Origin: Rothia sp035916755
GTDB lineage: Bacteria; Actinomycetota; Actinomycetes; Actinomycetales; Micrococcaceae
NCBI RefSeq assembly: GCF_035916755.1
Contig: NZ_JAYWIX010000002.1
Coordinates: 124,001-188,000, forward strand
Length of the DNA: 64,000 bases
Direction: 5' to 3'
Below the pieces are notes generated by a model, which had not been told where the DNA came from, made no database searches, and was given only the letters and a program-made list of their open reading frames with translations. This document shows, one piece after another, positions 19,042 through 28,013 of this stretch. The translations under genes were made by a program, and so were the position numbers. Every line of letters begins with the position of its first letter. The first letter of the stretch is position 1.

Positions 19042-19461
19042 ATGGTAGAGAATCCTATTAAAACCCTGACCGAAGACCGCTGCTGGGAGCTGCTAGCTGC
19101 CCACGAGTTCGGCCGTCTGGCCCTGGCTGTTGGCGGGGAGGTAGATATCTACCCCGTCAACTTCGTGGTGCACGAGAAGAAAATCTACTTCCGCACCGCG
19201 GCCGGCCAGAAGCTCTCAGAAGTCGTGATCAGCCGCAAGGCCGCCTTCGAAATTGATGAGGTCATCGACGGTACTGCCCGCTCCGTTGTCGTGCACGGTA
19301 ACGCCCACTGGCTCACCAGCGAAGCAGACCTCGACGCGGTCGAAGCCCTGGGGTTACGCACCTACTCACCGACCTACAAGACCAACTGGGTTGAGGTAGA
19401 GCCGGTGAGCGTCAGCGGTCGCGAGTTCGAAATCGGGGCAGAACCTGCCGACGAGCTTTAA
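19042..19461 (+). CDS. PPOX-family split-barrel protein, second copy
   Basis: This 139-residue protein has EFGRLALAVGGEVDIYPVN and FRTAAGQKLSEVVI at the same places as the paralogue at 14371-14820, and belongs to the same flavin-nucleotide-binding family. It is 10 nt downstream of the methyltransferase, and TAGACT ending 6 nt before the ATG overlaps that gene's stop, so it may have its own leaderless start inside the operon. The substrate is unknown. Confidence 0.83.
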   Translation: MVENPIKTLTEDRCWELLAAHEFGRLALAVGGEVDIYPVNFVVHEKKIYFRTAAGQKLSEVVISRKAAFEIDEVIDGTARSVVVHGNAHWLTSEADLDAVEALGLRTYSPTYKTNWVEVEPVSVSGREFEIGAEPADEL

Positions 19462-19596
19462 GGGGCTAAGGGGGCAAGCACCGGCGATGGCCCCGAACCC
19501 GCGCTCTAAGGTCACACTGGTCTAAGTAGACACGAAGCCCCGTAAGTCGGCTATTGTTGTGCATACACGCGAAAAACCGACCCCAAGGAGCCCTCA

Positions 19597-22407
19597 GTGC
19601 CCACTAAGGCAACCACCGAGCACGGCAAGTCACTGCTGATCGTGGAATCCCCCTCGAAGGTGAAAACCATCAGCGGGTACCTGGGCGATGCCTTCATCGT
19701 TGAATCCTCCATGGGGCATATTCGCGATCTTCCCCAGCCCTCTGAGCTGCCCGATGAACTCAAAAAGAGCCCCGTCGGCAAGTTTGCGGTCAACGTAGAA
19801 GAAGGCTTCGAGCCCTACTACGTGGTCAACCCCGATAAGAAAAAGAAGGTCACCGAGCTCAAGCGCCTGCTCAAAGAGTCCGATGCCCTCTACCTGGCAA
19901 CCGATGGTGACCGCGAAGGTGAAGCCATTGCCTGGCACCTGCTGCAGGTGCTCAAGCCCAAGGTGCCCGTCTACCGTCTGACCTTCCCCGAAATCACCAA
20001 AGAAGCGATTCAGCGCGGTTTCAACGAACTGCGCGACATCGATAACAACCTGGTGGATGCCCAGGAAACCCGCCGTGTGCTCGACCGTATCTACGGTTAC
20101 GAGCTCTCACCGGTGCTCTGGCGCAAGGTCTCCCGCGGCCTTTCAGCCGGCCGCGTGCAGTCTGTGGCAACCCGCCTGGTCGTAGAGCGCGAGCGCGAAC
20201 GCATGGCCTTCCGCTCAGCCACCTACTGGGACCTCACCGGTACCTTCACCACCTCTGCCTCCGAGTCCTTCACCGCCAAGCTCTCCGCCGTTGACGGTGC
20301 CCGCGTAGCTACCGGCAAAGACTTTGCCGATGACGGCAGCCTCAAGCCCGCCGCAGCCGGTAAGGTTGCCCACCTGGACGAAGCCGCAGCCAGCTCTCTG
20401 GCTAGCGCGCTGGCGTCCGCCGCGTTCGCCGTCCGCTCGGTCGAAACCAAGCCCTACACCCGCCGCCCCGCTGCCCCCTTTACCACCTCAACCCTGCAGC
20501 AGGAGGCCGCTCGCAAGCTCCGTTTCTCATCCCGCTCCACCATGCAGGTGGCCCAGCGCCTCTACGAGAACGGTTACATCACCTACATGCGAACCGACTC
20601 GGTTGCCCTGTCTGACCAGGCGACCCAGGCTGCCCGCAAGCAGGCGGCTGAACTGTACGGCGCTGACTTTGTGCCCGCGTCCCCGCGCGTCTACACCTCC
20701 AAGTCCAAGAACGCCCAGGAAGCCCACGAGGCAATCCGCCCCGCAGGCGACTCCTTCAGCACCCCCGCCGAGGTCAAGAATGCGCTGAGTATCGACGAAT
20801 TCCGCCTCTACGAGCTGATTTGGAAGCGCACCGTCGCCTCCCAGATGGCTGACGCCAAGGGCTCCACCGCCTCCGTCCGACTGGGTGCAACCGCCGCCGA
20901 TGGCCGCGACGCAGAATTCGCAGCATCGGGTACCGTCATCACCTTCCGCGGCTTCCTGGCCGCCTACGAAGAGGGCCAGGACGTCAAGCGCGGCGAAGAG
21001 GGTAAGAGCGAGACCAAGGACGGTAAGGACGACAAGCGCCTACCCAACCTGGCAGAAGGCGACTCCCTGCGCGGCAGCGATATCGAAGCTGCCCGCCACG
21101 AAACCTCACCCCCGCCCCGCTACACCGAAGCCTCCCTGGTTAAGGCCATGGACGAACTCGGCATTGGCCGCCCCTCAACCTACGCAGCCGTTATCTCGAC
21201 CATCATGGACCGCGGCTACGTCAATAACCGCTCCGGCTCCCTGGTGCCCTCCTGGACCGCTTTCTCGGTCGTCCGCCTGCTCGAAGAGCACTTCGCCAAG
21301 TACGTGGACTACGAGTTCACCGCCGAAATGGAAGAAGACCTCGACCGCATTGCCCGCGGTGAAGAAGCCCGCCCCGAGTGGCTGTCTCACTTCTACTTCG
21401 GTGGGGGAGACAAGCGTGGCCTCAAGCCCATCGTTGACAACCTGGGCGATATCGACGCCCGCGCGATCAACTCTGTAGAGGTCGCCCCTGGCGTGAACCT
21501 GCGCGTGGGCAAGTTTGGCCCCTACCTTGAGACCGGCGGCGAGATAGACACCGAAACCGGCGAAATTAAGGACCCCATCCGCGCCAACGTACCGGCAGAT
21601 CTGGCACCCGATGAGCTGACCGAAGAAAAGGTCGCTGAACTGCTGGAAGCCGGTAAGAACGACGGCCGTGAACTTGGTGTTGACCCGGCTACCGGCCGCA
21701 CCATTGTGGCTCGTGATGGCCGTTTTGGCCCCTACGTCACCGAGGTTATCCCCGAGATGACCGAAGAAGAAATTGCCGCCTGGATGGATGCCCAGCCCAC
21801 CGAGTACTACAAGAACGGCAAGCCCAAGCCCAAGAAGAAGCCCAAGGCTGAAAAGCCCCGCACCGGCTCCCTCTTCAAGTCTATGGACCTGGCCACCGTC
21901 ACCTTGGATGACGCCCTCAAGATTATGGCCCTGCCCCGCGTGGTCGGTACCGATGCCGAGGGCACCGAAATTACCGCCCAGAACGGTCGTTTCGGCCCCT
22001 ACCTGAAGAAGGGCACCGACTCCCGCTCTCTGGAAACCGAGGACCAGATTTTCTCCATCACCCTGGAGCAGGCCCTGGAGATCTACTCCCAGCCCAAGCA
22101 GCGCGGACGCGGCGCCGCCAAGCCCCCGCTGGCTGAGCTCGGCGTAGATCCGGTCTCTGAGAAGAAGATCGTGGTGAAGGACGGCCGCTTCGGTCCCTAC
22201 ATCACCGACGGCGTCACCAACATTACGGTGCCCCGCAGCGAAATCATCGAGTCCCTCACCCACACTCGCGCGGTTGAGCTGCTCGCTGAGAAACGAGCTA
22301 AGGGACCGGTCAAGCGCAAGACCACCGCCAAGAAGCCGGCGGCTAAGAAAACCACAGCCAAGAAGACCGCTACCAAGAAGAGCACCGCTCAGAAAGCGGG
22401 CGAGTAG
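19597..22407 (+). CDS. topA: DNA topoisomerase I
   Basis: A 936-residue type IA topoisomerase that relaxes negative supercoils. The TOPRIM domain opens with LLIVESPSKVKTISGYLG and has the metal motif ATDGDREGEAIAWHL; the catalytic tyrosine is in ITYMRTDSVALS. The C-terminal third has repeated RFGPYV/L modules (around residues 635, 708, 802 and 868) and no zinc ribbons, then a lysine/alanine tail that contacts DNA in actinobacterial enzymes. The GTG start follows AAGGAG. Within the family the region upstream is often the site of supercoil-sensitive control; nothing specific is visible here. Confidence 0.97.
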   Translation: MPTKATTEHGKSLLIVESPSKVKTISGYLGDAFIVESSMGHIRDLPQPSELPDELKKSPVGKFAVNVEEGFEPYYVVNPDKKKKVTELKRLLKESDALYLATDGDREGEAIAWHLLQVLKPKVPVYRLTFPEITKEAIQRGFNELRDIDNNLVDAQETRRVLDRIYGYELSPVLWRKVSRGLSAGRVQSVATRLVVERERERMAFRSATYWDLTGTFTTSASESFTAKLSAVDGARVATGKDFADDGSLKPAAAGKVAHLDEAAASSLASALASAAFAVRSVETKPYTRRPAAPFTTSTLQQEAARKLRFSSRSTMQVAQRLYENGYITYMRTDSVALSDQATQAARKQAAELYGADFVPASPRVYTSKSKNAQEAHEAIRPAGDSFSTPAEVKNALSIDEFRLYELIWKRTVASQMADAKGSTASVRLGATAADGRDAEFAASGTVITFRGFLAAYEEGQDVKRGEEGKSETKDGKDDKRLPNLAEGDSLRGSDIEAARHETSPPPRYTEASLVKAMDELGIGRPSTYAAVISTIMDRGYVNNRSGSLVPSWTAFSVVRLLEEHFAKYVDYEFTAEMEEDLDRIARGEEARPEWLSHFYFGGGDKRGLKPIVDNLGDIDARAINSVEVAPGVNLRVGKFGPYLETGGEIDTETGEIKDPIRANVPADLAPDELTEEKVAELLEAGKNDGRELGVDPATGRTIVARDGRFGPYVTEVIPEMTEEEIAAWMDAQPTEYYKNGKPKPKKKPKAEKPRTGSLFKSMDLATVTLDDALKIMALPRVVGTDAEGTEITAQNGRFGPYLKKGTDSRSLETEDQIFSITLEQALEIYSQPKQRGRGAAKPPLAELGVDPVSEKKIVVKDGRFGPYITDGVTNITVPRSEIIESLTHTRAVELLAEKRAKGPVKRKTTAKKPAAKKTTAKKTATKKSTAQKAGE

Positions 22408-22482
22408 TCGGTTATCGCGTGGGTCCCGTCCTTGTACACTGGTAGGCAGGAAAACTGTTTGTCACCACTCAAGGGGGGACCC

Positions 22483-23469
22483 ATGCGTCTAGGCGTGCTC
22501 GATATTGGCTCAAATACTGGCCACCTGCTTCTGATTGAGGGGCAGCTAGGCTCCCGCCCCGAAGCCTACACCGCAGCCCACAAGGAGCCCCTCCAGCTGG
22601 TGCGCTACATCGACGCGGACGGCAACATCACCGACGAGGGCCGCGACCGCCTCACCGCCTTCGTGAAGTCCGCAGTACTCTACGCGATTGAGCACGGAGC
22701 GGAAGACCTGCTGGCCTTTGCCACCAGCGCCATCCGCGAATCCAAAAACGGCCCCGAGGTACTGCAGCACGTGCAGAACCAGACCGGCGTCAACCTCACC
22801 GAAATTACCGGCGACCAGGAAGCCGCTATCACCTACCACGCCGTGCGCCACTGGCAGGGCTGGGGCGCCGGCCGTATTCTCAACTTCGACATCGGCGGCG
22901 GCTCCTTCGAGTTCTCCACCGGCATGGACGCCTACCCCGACGACGCAATCTCCGTGCCGCTGGGTGCCACCCGCCTGACCGGCGACTGGTTCAGCACCCC
23001 CGTGCCGTCCCCCAAGGAAATCAAAAAACTCCGCAAGTACGTGCGCGAAACCCTAGAACCCGTCGCCGAGACCCTGCTGGCCTACGGGCAGCCCAACATG
23101 GTTGTGGGTACCTCCAAAACCTTCCGCTCCCTCGCCCGTATCTGCGGGGCAGCCCCCTACTCTGCAGGCCCCTTCGTCAAGCGCGAAATGCTGCTACAGG
23201 ATCTGCGCTTGTGGACCCGCCGTATGGAAGCCATGCCCCCCAGCGAACGTGAGGACTTACCCGGGGTATCTCACGTCCGCGCCGAGCAGATGCTAGCCGG
23301 AGCTATCGCGGCAGAAACCGCCATGGAGGTCTTCGGCGTAGATCGCATGCGCGTTTCCCCCTGGGCCCTGCGCGAGGGCCTGGTGTTACGCCGCCTAAAC
23401 TACCTCTCCCAGCAGGGGCCCGAAGCCATGATTGACCCCCGTTCCCTGGCAGAATTTGTGCAGGACTAG
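22483..23469 (+). CDS. ppx: Ppx/GppA-family phosphatase
   Basis: A 328-residue member of the ASKHA-type exopolyphosphatase/pppGpp phosphatase family. LGVLDIGSNTGHLLLIEG is the phosphate 1 loop and ILNFDIGGGSFEFS the phosphate 2 loop. The start follows AAGGGGGG with good spacing. In mycobacteria the equivalent gene (Rv0496) precedes the TIM-barrel gene and proC, the order seen here. Whether polyphosphate or pppGpp is the substrate cannot be told from sequence. Confidence 0.9.
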   Translation: MRLGVLDIGSNTGHLLLIEGQLGSRPEAYTAAHKEPLQLVRYIDADGNITDEGRDRLTAFVKSAVLYAIEHGAEDLLAFATSAIRESKNGPEVLQHVQNQTGVNLTEITGDQEAAITYHAVRHWQGWGAGRILNFDIGGGSFEFSTGMDAYPDDAISVPLGATRLTGDWFSTPVPSPKEIKKLRKYVRETLEPVAETLLAYGQPNMVVGTSKTFRSLARICGAAPYSAGPFVKREMLLQDLRLWTRRMEAMPPSEREDLPGVSHVRAEQMLAGAIAAETAMEVFGVDRMRVSPWALREGLVLRRLNYLSQQGPEAMIDPRSLAEFVQD

Positions 23470-23471
23470 CC

Positions 23472-24287
23472 GTGAGCACCGATGCCCCCAAGAACCCGCC
23501 CTCCCGCAAACCCGTACAGGTAGCGCTTTCTACCTCCTGCCTCTTCCCGCTCGGCGTGCCCGAAACTTTCTCAACCGCCGTAGACCTGGGCTACGACAGC
23601 GTGGAAGTTATGATCACCCACTCAGCCCTCTCCCAAGAGCCCCACGATCTGCTTGACCTGATTCAGAAATACCAGATTCCCATCTCCGCCATTCACGCCC
23701 CCACCCTGCTCCTGACCCAGCAGGTCTGGGGCCGGGCCTGGAACAAGATGCAGATGGCGGCCAAAATGACCAAGGCGGTAGGGGCGGATGTCATCGTCGC
23801 CCACCCGCCCTTCCGCTGGCAGAAGCTCTACGCCAAGAACTTCGTTGCTGGCGTGCGCGAAATATCAGAGCTCGAAAACGTCAAAATCGCCGTGGAAAAC
23901 ATGTACCCCTGGTCCATCAAAGGCCACGCGGTAGAGATGTACGCCCCCCACTGGGACCCCTCCCGCTTCGACTACGACTGGATGACCTGGGACTTCTCCC
24001 ACGCAGCCGCAGCCGGGGACGACTCCCTCGAGGCCGTCAAACGCATCGGCTCCCGCCTGGGTCACGTGCATCTGACCGACGGATCCGGCGATAAGGTCAT
24101 GGACGAACACCTGGTACCCGGCCACGGTACCCAGCCCGTCGCCGAAACCCTACAGTACATCGCAGCCAGCGATTTTGACGGCGTTGTCTGCGCTGAAGTG
24201 TCAACCCGCAAGGCAAAGGGCGCAGGCACCCGCGACGACATGCTCTACGAGACCCTGCAATTCGCCCGCACCCACCTAGCTAGGTGA
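23472..24287 (+). CDS. Sugar phosphate isomerase/epimerase-like TIM-barrel protein
   Basis: This 271-residue protein has the xylose-isomerase-like TIM-barrel pattern: DLGYDSVEVM, ISAIHAPTLLL, AVGADVIVAHPPF, KIAVENMYPW, HVHLTDGSGDKVMDEH and GTQPVAETLQYI carry the metal-ligand His/Glu positions of the family. The GTG start is 2 nt after the ppx stop. The substrate is unknown. A long stem-loop begins 19 nt after its stop. Confidence 0.8.
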   Translation: MSTDAPKNPPSRKPVQVALSTSCLFPLGVPETFSTAVDLGYDSVEVMITHSALSQEPHDLLDLIQKYQIPISAIHAPTLLLTQQVWGRAWNKMQMAAKMTKAVGADVIVAHPPFRWQKLYAKNFVAGVREISELENVKIAVENMYPWSIKGHAVEMYAPHWDPSRFDYDWMTWDFSHAAAAGDDSLEAVKRIGSRLGHVHLTDGSGDKVMDEHLVPGHGTQPVAETLQYIAASDFDGVVCAEVSTRKAKGAGTRDDMLYETLQFARTHLAR

Positions 24288-24305
24288 AAAATCTTCACCA
24301 AAAAT

Positions 24306-24412
24306 GCGCTTCGGACTCGCGCTCGCTGCCGACCCTCTCACAGGTTCGCTAGCGCTCACATGTGATTCACGCCAGCCCCGAGCCAGCAGCTGTGCTGCGA
24401 GTCCGACAGCGC
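24306..24412 (+). repeat. Long stem-loop element after the TIM-barrel gene (copy 2)
   Basis: A 107-nt palindromic element: GCGCT (24306-24310) pairs with AGCGC (24408-24412) and TCGGACTCGC (24311-24320) with GCGAGTCCGA (24397-24406), leaving one unpaired C. The interior on the transcript strand contains GCCGAC (24329-24334) and ATTCACGCCAGCCCCGAGCC, which match the interior of the element at 2099-2207. In both cases the element starts 16-19 nt after a stop codon and in the same orientation to the upstream gene. Confidence 0.65.
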
Positions 24413-24446
24413 CTTCAGCTATACGTCATATTCGAAGGAGAACATC

Positions 24447-25295
24447 GTGACTACTGTTGCTTTTATCGGAACCGGCTCCATGAACGGAGCGATCGCCTCG
24501 GGCCTGCTTGCTGCGGGTACCGACCCCACCTCTGTGCGCGCGACCGTAGGATCGCACGCCAGTATCTCTACCCTGCGTGAGAAGCTGGGGGAGGGGGCCC
24601 AGGACGTAACCATCCTTGCCGGTGAAGATGATGCGCAGGCTAACCTTAAAGCCGCTGAAGGGGCCGATGTGGTGCTGCTGGGGGTCAAGCCCTATGCCAT
24701 CCTTGATCTTGCCCGCGAAATCTCACCGTCTCTGGGCGAGAAGACCGTAGTGGTGTCGGTTGCTGCCGGTATCACCTTAGAAGCCCTACAGCGGGCTCTG
24801 CCCGAGGGGCAGCCTGCAATCCGCTGCATGCCTAATACTCCTTCGCGGGTGGGCAAGGGCGTACTGGCTATCTCGGTGGGGCGGACCGTGACCGAGGAGC
24901 TTAAGGACGCCGCCGCTTCGGTTCTGGGGGCAGCAGGCCGGGTCATTGAGGTTGGGGAAGAGCAGATAGGGGCGGTAACCGCTGTATCTGGTTCAGGCCC
25001 TGCCTACGCCTTCTTGCTGGCAGAAACTATGGCCGCTGCCGGGGTTAAGCTGGGGCTGGACGAAAAAACTGCTACCGAGCTAGCAGCCGCTACGGTAGCT
25101 GGTGCGGGCCACTTGCTGGATATTGACCCCAACCCCCGGGATCTCCGCAAGGCTGTCACCAGCCCCAAGGGCACTACCGATAAGGCTATTACCGCCTACA
25201 TCGATGGTGGTCTTTTCGAACTAACCGAGACCGCCATGCGGGCCTGCCTAGCTCGGAATGAGGAAATGACCGAAGAGTTCAGCTCCGAAAAATAG
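24447..25295 (+). CDS. proC: Pyrroline-5-carboxylate reductase
   Basis: A 282-residue NAD(P)H-dependent enzyme for the last step of proline synthesis. The Rossmann start VAFIGTGSMNGAI, the segment CMPNTPSRVGKGV and the C-terminal signature SGSGPAYAFLLAETMAAAGV with DLRKAVTSPKGTT are all present. The GTG start follows GAAGGAG. It ends before two successive hairpins. Confidence 0.96.
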   Translation: MTTVAFIGTGSMNGAIASGLLAAGTDPTSVRATVGSHASISTLREKLGEGAQDVTILAGEDDAQANLKAAEGADVVLLGVKPYAILDLAREISPSLGEKTVVVSVAAGITLEALQRALPEGQPAIRCMPNTPSRVGKGVLAISVGRTVTEELKDAAASVLGAAGRVIEVGEEQIGAVTAVSGSGPAYAFLLAETMAAAGVKLGLDEKTATELAAATVAGAGHLLDIDPNPRDLRKAVTSPKGTTDKAITAYIDGGLFELTETAMRACLARNEEMTEEFSSEK

Positions 25296-25328
25296 TTCAG
25301 ACCTAGTCTAAAAAGAAGGCCCTATAAG

Positions 25329-25379
25329 AGCAGGCTGTGCTACCAAAACTCCTTGTGGAGTGGGGTAGGGCAGCCTGCT
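25329..25379 (+). terminator. Branched hairpin terminator after proC
   Basis: AGCAGGCTG (25329-25337) pairs with CAGCCTGCT (25371-25379), CTACC can pair with GGTAG inside, and ACTCC with GGAGT forms an apical hairpin. TTTTCTTT follows directly, as expected for an intrinsic terminator on the plus strand. Confidence 0.8.
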
Positions 25380-25410
25380 TTTTCTTTCCTGAACAAAGAA
25401 TCTAGATACA

Positions 25411-25448
25411 CTGAAGGCCAGTCCGTAGGGAATCGGACTGGCCTTCAG
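25411..25448. terminator. Perfect 15-bp hairpin, second terminator
   Basis: CTGAAGGCCAGTCCG (25411-25425) and CGGACTGGCCTTCAG (25434-25448) form a perfect 15-bp stem with an 8-nt loop. A pyrimidine-rich tract (CTTTCTCTTTT) follows on the plus strand. It backs up the first terminator and may also stop minus-strand transcription from the trk genes. Confidence 0.8.
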
Positions 25449-25741
25449 CTTTCTCTTTTGCCGGTAGGGATCCGGCTTCAAGAGAATGCTCGCCACCTGA
25501 AGCAGATGGGATTAGGGGGAACCATCTGAGGAATCTTCAGGTCTTGAGCTACTTGAACGGGTTCGCGGACCGTTCAGTAATCACTCGCACCTTTAGAGGT
25601 AGTTATAACTATATGCCAGTTTTTAAGTTTATGCACCCTGAAATCTGAAAAAAGACGAATTATTTCGGAAGACACCTGGGTGGTTTCTATACTCGGGTGG
25701 GTATAGGGTATAGTCAATGGTTCCTTGTAGGCATAAACCTG

Positions 25742-26419
25742 TTAGGGTCGTGTGGCAAATCTTTCAATAAGGTCTACCTGACCCGAGACAATCAATAAAT
25801 CGCGTGAAGAAACCCGGGTGTCGGGTGTTGCGTAGGTAATTTCTTCACCTGGTGATTTCACTCCCACAATGGTCACCCCGTATTTAGACCGCACATCAGA
25901 CTCTGCCAGGGTAAAGCCATGGGTCTCTTTGGGCGGGTACATTTTGACGATGGCAAAATCGTCATCGAACTCGATGAAGTCCAGTAGGCGCCCGGAGACT
26001 AGGTGGGCTGCTCGTACCCCCGCGTCCGACTCCGGGTAAACAACCCGGTGTGCTCCAATGCGGGAGAGAATCTTGCCATGAGAAGGGGTAATAGCTTTAG
26101 CCCAAATACGCTCAATGCCCAGATCCACCAGGTTGGCGGTAATCAGCACCGAGGCCTCCACCGAGGTGCCCACACCCACTACGGCGGCGGTAAAGTCCTG
26201 GGCCCCTAGCTGACGCAGGGCATTCATATCGGTGGCGTCGGCCTCCACCACGTGGGTAAGGTCGCCTGACCATTTCTGCACCAGGACGGGGTCTTTTTCA
26301 ACAGCAAGCACCTCTTTGTTCTGGCGGACGAGCTGGGCGGCGGTAGCCGATCCAAAGCGTCCTAGGCCAATCACTAGCACGGGGGCGCTGTGGGCTGGGC
26401 GGAAGTCTTTTCTAGCCAA
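25742..26419 (-). CDS. trkA: Trk/Ktr potassium uptake regulatory subunit (RCK)
   Basis: A 225-residue cytoplasmic protein with an N-terminal RCK Rossmann domain (VLVIGLGRFGSATAAQLV) and a C-terminal TrkA_C domain (from about residue 140). It binds nucleotides, and in some relatives c-di-AMP, to gate the membrane subunit. The start is TTG at 26419, overlapping the end of the membrane gene by 8 nt with GAAAGG upstream. Confidence 0.92.
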   Translation of the reverse strand: MARKDFRPAHSAPVLVIGLGRFGSATAAQLVRQNKEVLAVEKDPVLVQKWSGDLTHVVEADATDMNALRQLGAQDFTAAVVGVGTSVEASVLITANLVDLGIERIWAKAITPSHGKILSRIGAHRVVYPESDAGVRAAHLVSGRLLDFIEFDDDFAIVKMYPPKETHGFTLAESDVRSKYGVTIVGVKSPGEEITYATPDTRVSSRDLLIVSGQVDLIERFATRP

Positions 26420-27884
26420 TGATGGGCCTTTCTTCGGGGAACTTGTAGAGGCGGCGGCGGGAGCGCATCGCCAAGCCGGTGGCTACGGTGATGGTGCCGA
26501 TGCGGCCAATGAGCATGAGGACAGAAAGTATGTAGGTTCCGGACGGCGGCAGCTCAGCTGAGAGCCCGGTGGATAGTCCGCAGGTCGCGTAGGCTGAGAT
26601 GACCTCAAAGAGGGCCCGGTCGAGGCCGACGTTGCCAATGAGCATGATGGCGGTGGTGCCAGCCAGCACGAACATGAAGCTCATCATGATCACGGAAATG
26701 GCGATGCGCAGGACGGCGTCGGGAATAGTGCGGTTAAAGGCAACGACGAACTGGTCGCCGCGGGCTTCTGCCAGAATCGCCAGGAAGACCACGGTGATGG
26801 TGGTGATTTTGATGCCGCCTGCGGTTGATGCGGAGCCGCCGCCGATGAACATGAGTACGTCGGTGAGCAGCATGGTGACGGGATGGATATCTGCCATGTC
26901 GACCAGATTGAAGCCGCCGGAGCGGGTCATGATGGATGCGAAAGCGGCGTTGAGGATTTTATTGCCCGCGCCCATGGCACCGATGGTGCGGTCATTGCCC
27001 CACTCCAGGGCGCCCCAGGCAAAGGAGCCTAGGAAGAAGAGCACCAGCGTGCCGATGATGGTGAGTTTGGCGTTGAGATTCCACTTGCTAAAGCGCAGGT
27101 TGTTGCGCAGCACCAGAATGACGGGGAAACCCAGCGAGCCCACCATGACGCCCAGGGCGATGGGGAAGAGAATCCAGAGGTCGTGGCCGTAGGGCACAAT
27201 GCCATCTGAGTGGGGAGTGAAGCCGGCGTTGTTGAAGGACGAGACCGCATAGAAGATGCCGTGCCAGACTGCCTGCCAGAGGGGCTCTCCCAGCACCAGG
27301 AAGCGGGGGATAAGCGTGAAGGCGATCAGGGCCTCAATGGCGATGGAGGTAAAGGCCACGGTGCGGAGCACTGAACCCACTTCACCCAGGCGTCCGATAT
27401 TGAGGGACTCCTGGGCGATAATTTTGGAGCGCAACCCCAGCTTGCGCCCCACCGCCAGCGCCAAGATGGAGGTTAGGGTTAGGGTGCCCAGCCCACCAAT
27501 CTGGGAGCCTAAGAGAATCATGAGCTGGCCAAAGAAGGTCCACTGCTCGGCGGTAGAAACCGTGGTGAGACCGGTGACAGTCACGGCACTAGTTGCCGTA
27601 AAAATAGCGTGGTGAAACTCCACCTGCTGGCCATCGCGTGAAGCCCAGGGGGTGTAGAGCATAAGCGAGAAGAAAATAATGACCAGCAAGAAGGCCGCAA
27701 TAGCGATACGGGATGAGGAGGACCCAAAGATGCGGTCTACCAGGTCGCGCAGGTGGGCCATGCGGGCCTGAAAGGCTGCCGCAAATTTAACAATCTGCAG
27801 GAGCTGCTGGTATTCCAGCTGCCCCTGTTCCGTGGCGTCCAGAACCCGCTTGCGCTCCTGGACCTTGCGCACAATTTTGCCCAC
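26412..27884 (-). CDS. TrkH/KtrB-family potassium transporter
   Basis: About 490 residues with eight membrane segments arranged as four pore repeats; the selectivity-filter glycines are visible in TSAVTVTGLTTV, YAVSSFNNAGFTPHS, ASIMTRSGGFNLVD and SAYATCGLSTGLS. Length suits KtrB, which works with the RCK protein encoded next. The GTG at 27884 has GAGG 8 nt upstream. The frame continues to a TTG at 27938 without an SD, giving 508 residues as the alternative. The acuC gene is divergent. Confidence 0.92.
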   Translation of the reverse strand: MGKIVRKVQERKRVLDATEQGQLEYQQLLQIVKFAAAFQARMAHLRDLVDRIFGSSSSRIAIAAFLLVIIFFSLMLYTPWASRDGQQVEFHHAIFTATSAVTVTGLTTVSTAEQWTFFGQLMILLGSQIGGLGTLTLTSILALAVGRKLGLRSKIIAQESLNIGRLGEVGSVLRTVAFTSIAIEALIAFTLIPRFLVLGEPLWQAVWHGIFYAVSSFNNAGFTPHSDGIVPYGHDLWILFPIALGVMVGSLGFPVILVLRNNLRFSKWNLNAKLTIIGTLVLFFLGSFAWGALEWGNDRTIGAMGAGNKILNAAFASIMTRSGGFNLVDMADIHPVTMLLTDVLMFIGGGSASTAGGIKITTITVVFLAILAEARGDQFVVAFNRTIPDAVLRIAISVIMMSFMFVLAGTTAIMLIGNVGLDRALFEVISAYATCGLSTGLSAELPPSGTYILSVLMLIGRIGTITVATGLAMRSRRRLYKFPEERPIIG

Positions 27885-28013
27885 GTTCTTCACCTCGCTT
27901 TCTTCTGCCGTCTCTAGCGTAGTCTGCGTGTCATACAAGCGGGGTGTGGTGCCCGCAGAGTTTTTATGTGTTTAATGGTAAGTGTGACTTAAATTACCAA
28001 GGAGGTAGTGTTG

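Larger units (their letters stand above)
25296..25741. other. Non-coding gap between proC and the potassium uptake genes
   Basis: This 446-nt gap between convergent genes holds two hairpins (25329-25379 and 25411-25448) and then an AT-richer stretch (about 25560-25740) with a small inverted repeat GAACGG/CCGTTC around 25555-25575 and tandem TATA-containing runs near 25690-25715. I see no convincing coding frame. An undetected small RNA is possible but not supported. Confidence 0.5.

Noticed and set aside
21175..22263. 362-codon open frame opposite topA
   Set aside because: Shadow of the topA C-terminal repeats; low-complexity Gly/Val pattern from the complementary strand.
25308..25496. 62-codon minus-strand frame after proC
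   Set aside because: It coincides with two terminator hairpins and lacks an SD.
27932..27934. ATG near the 5' end of the potassium transporter gene as its start
   Set aside because: It is out of frame with the transporter; in-frame options are TTG 27938 and the SD-supported GTG 27884.
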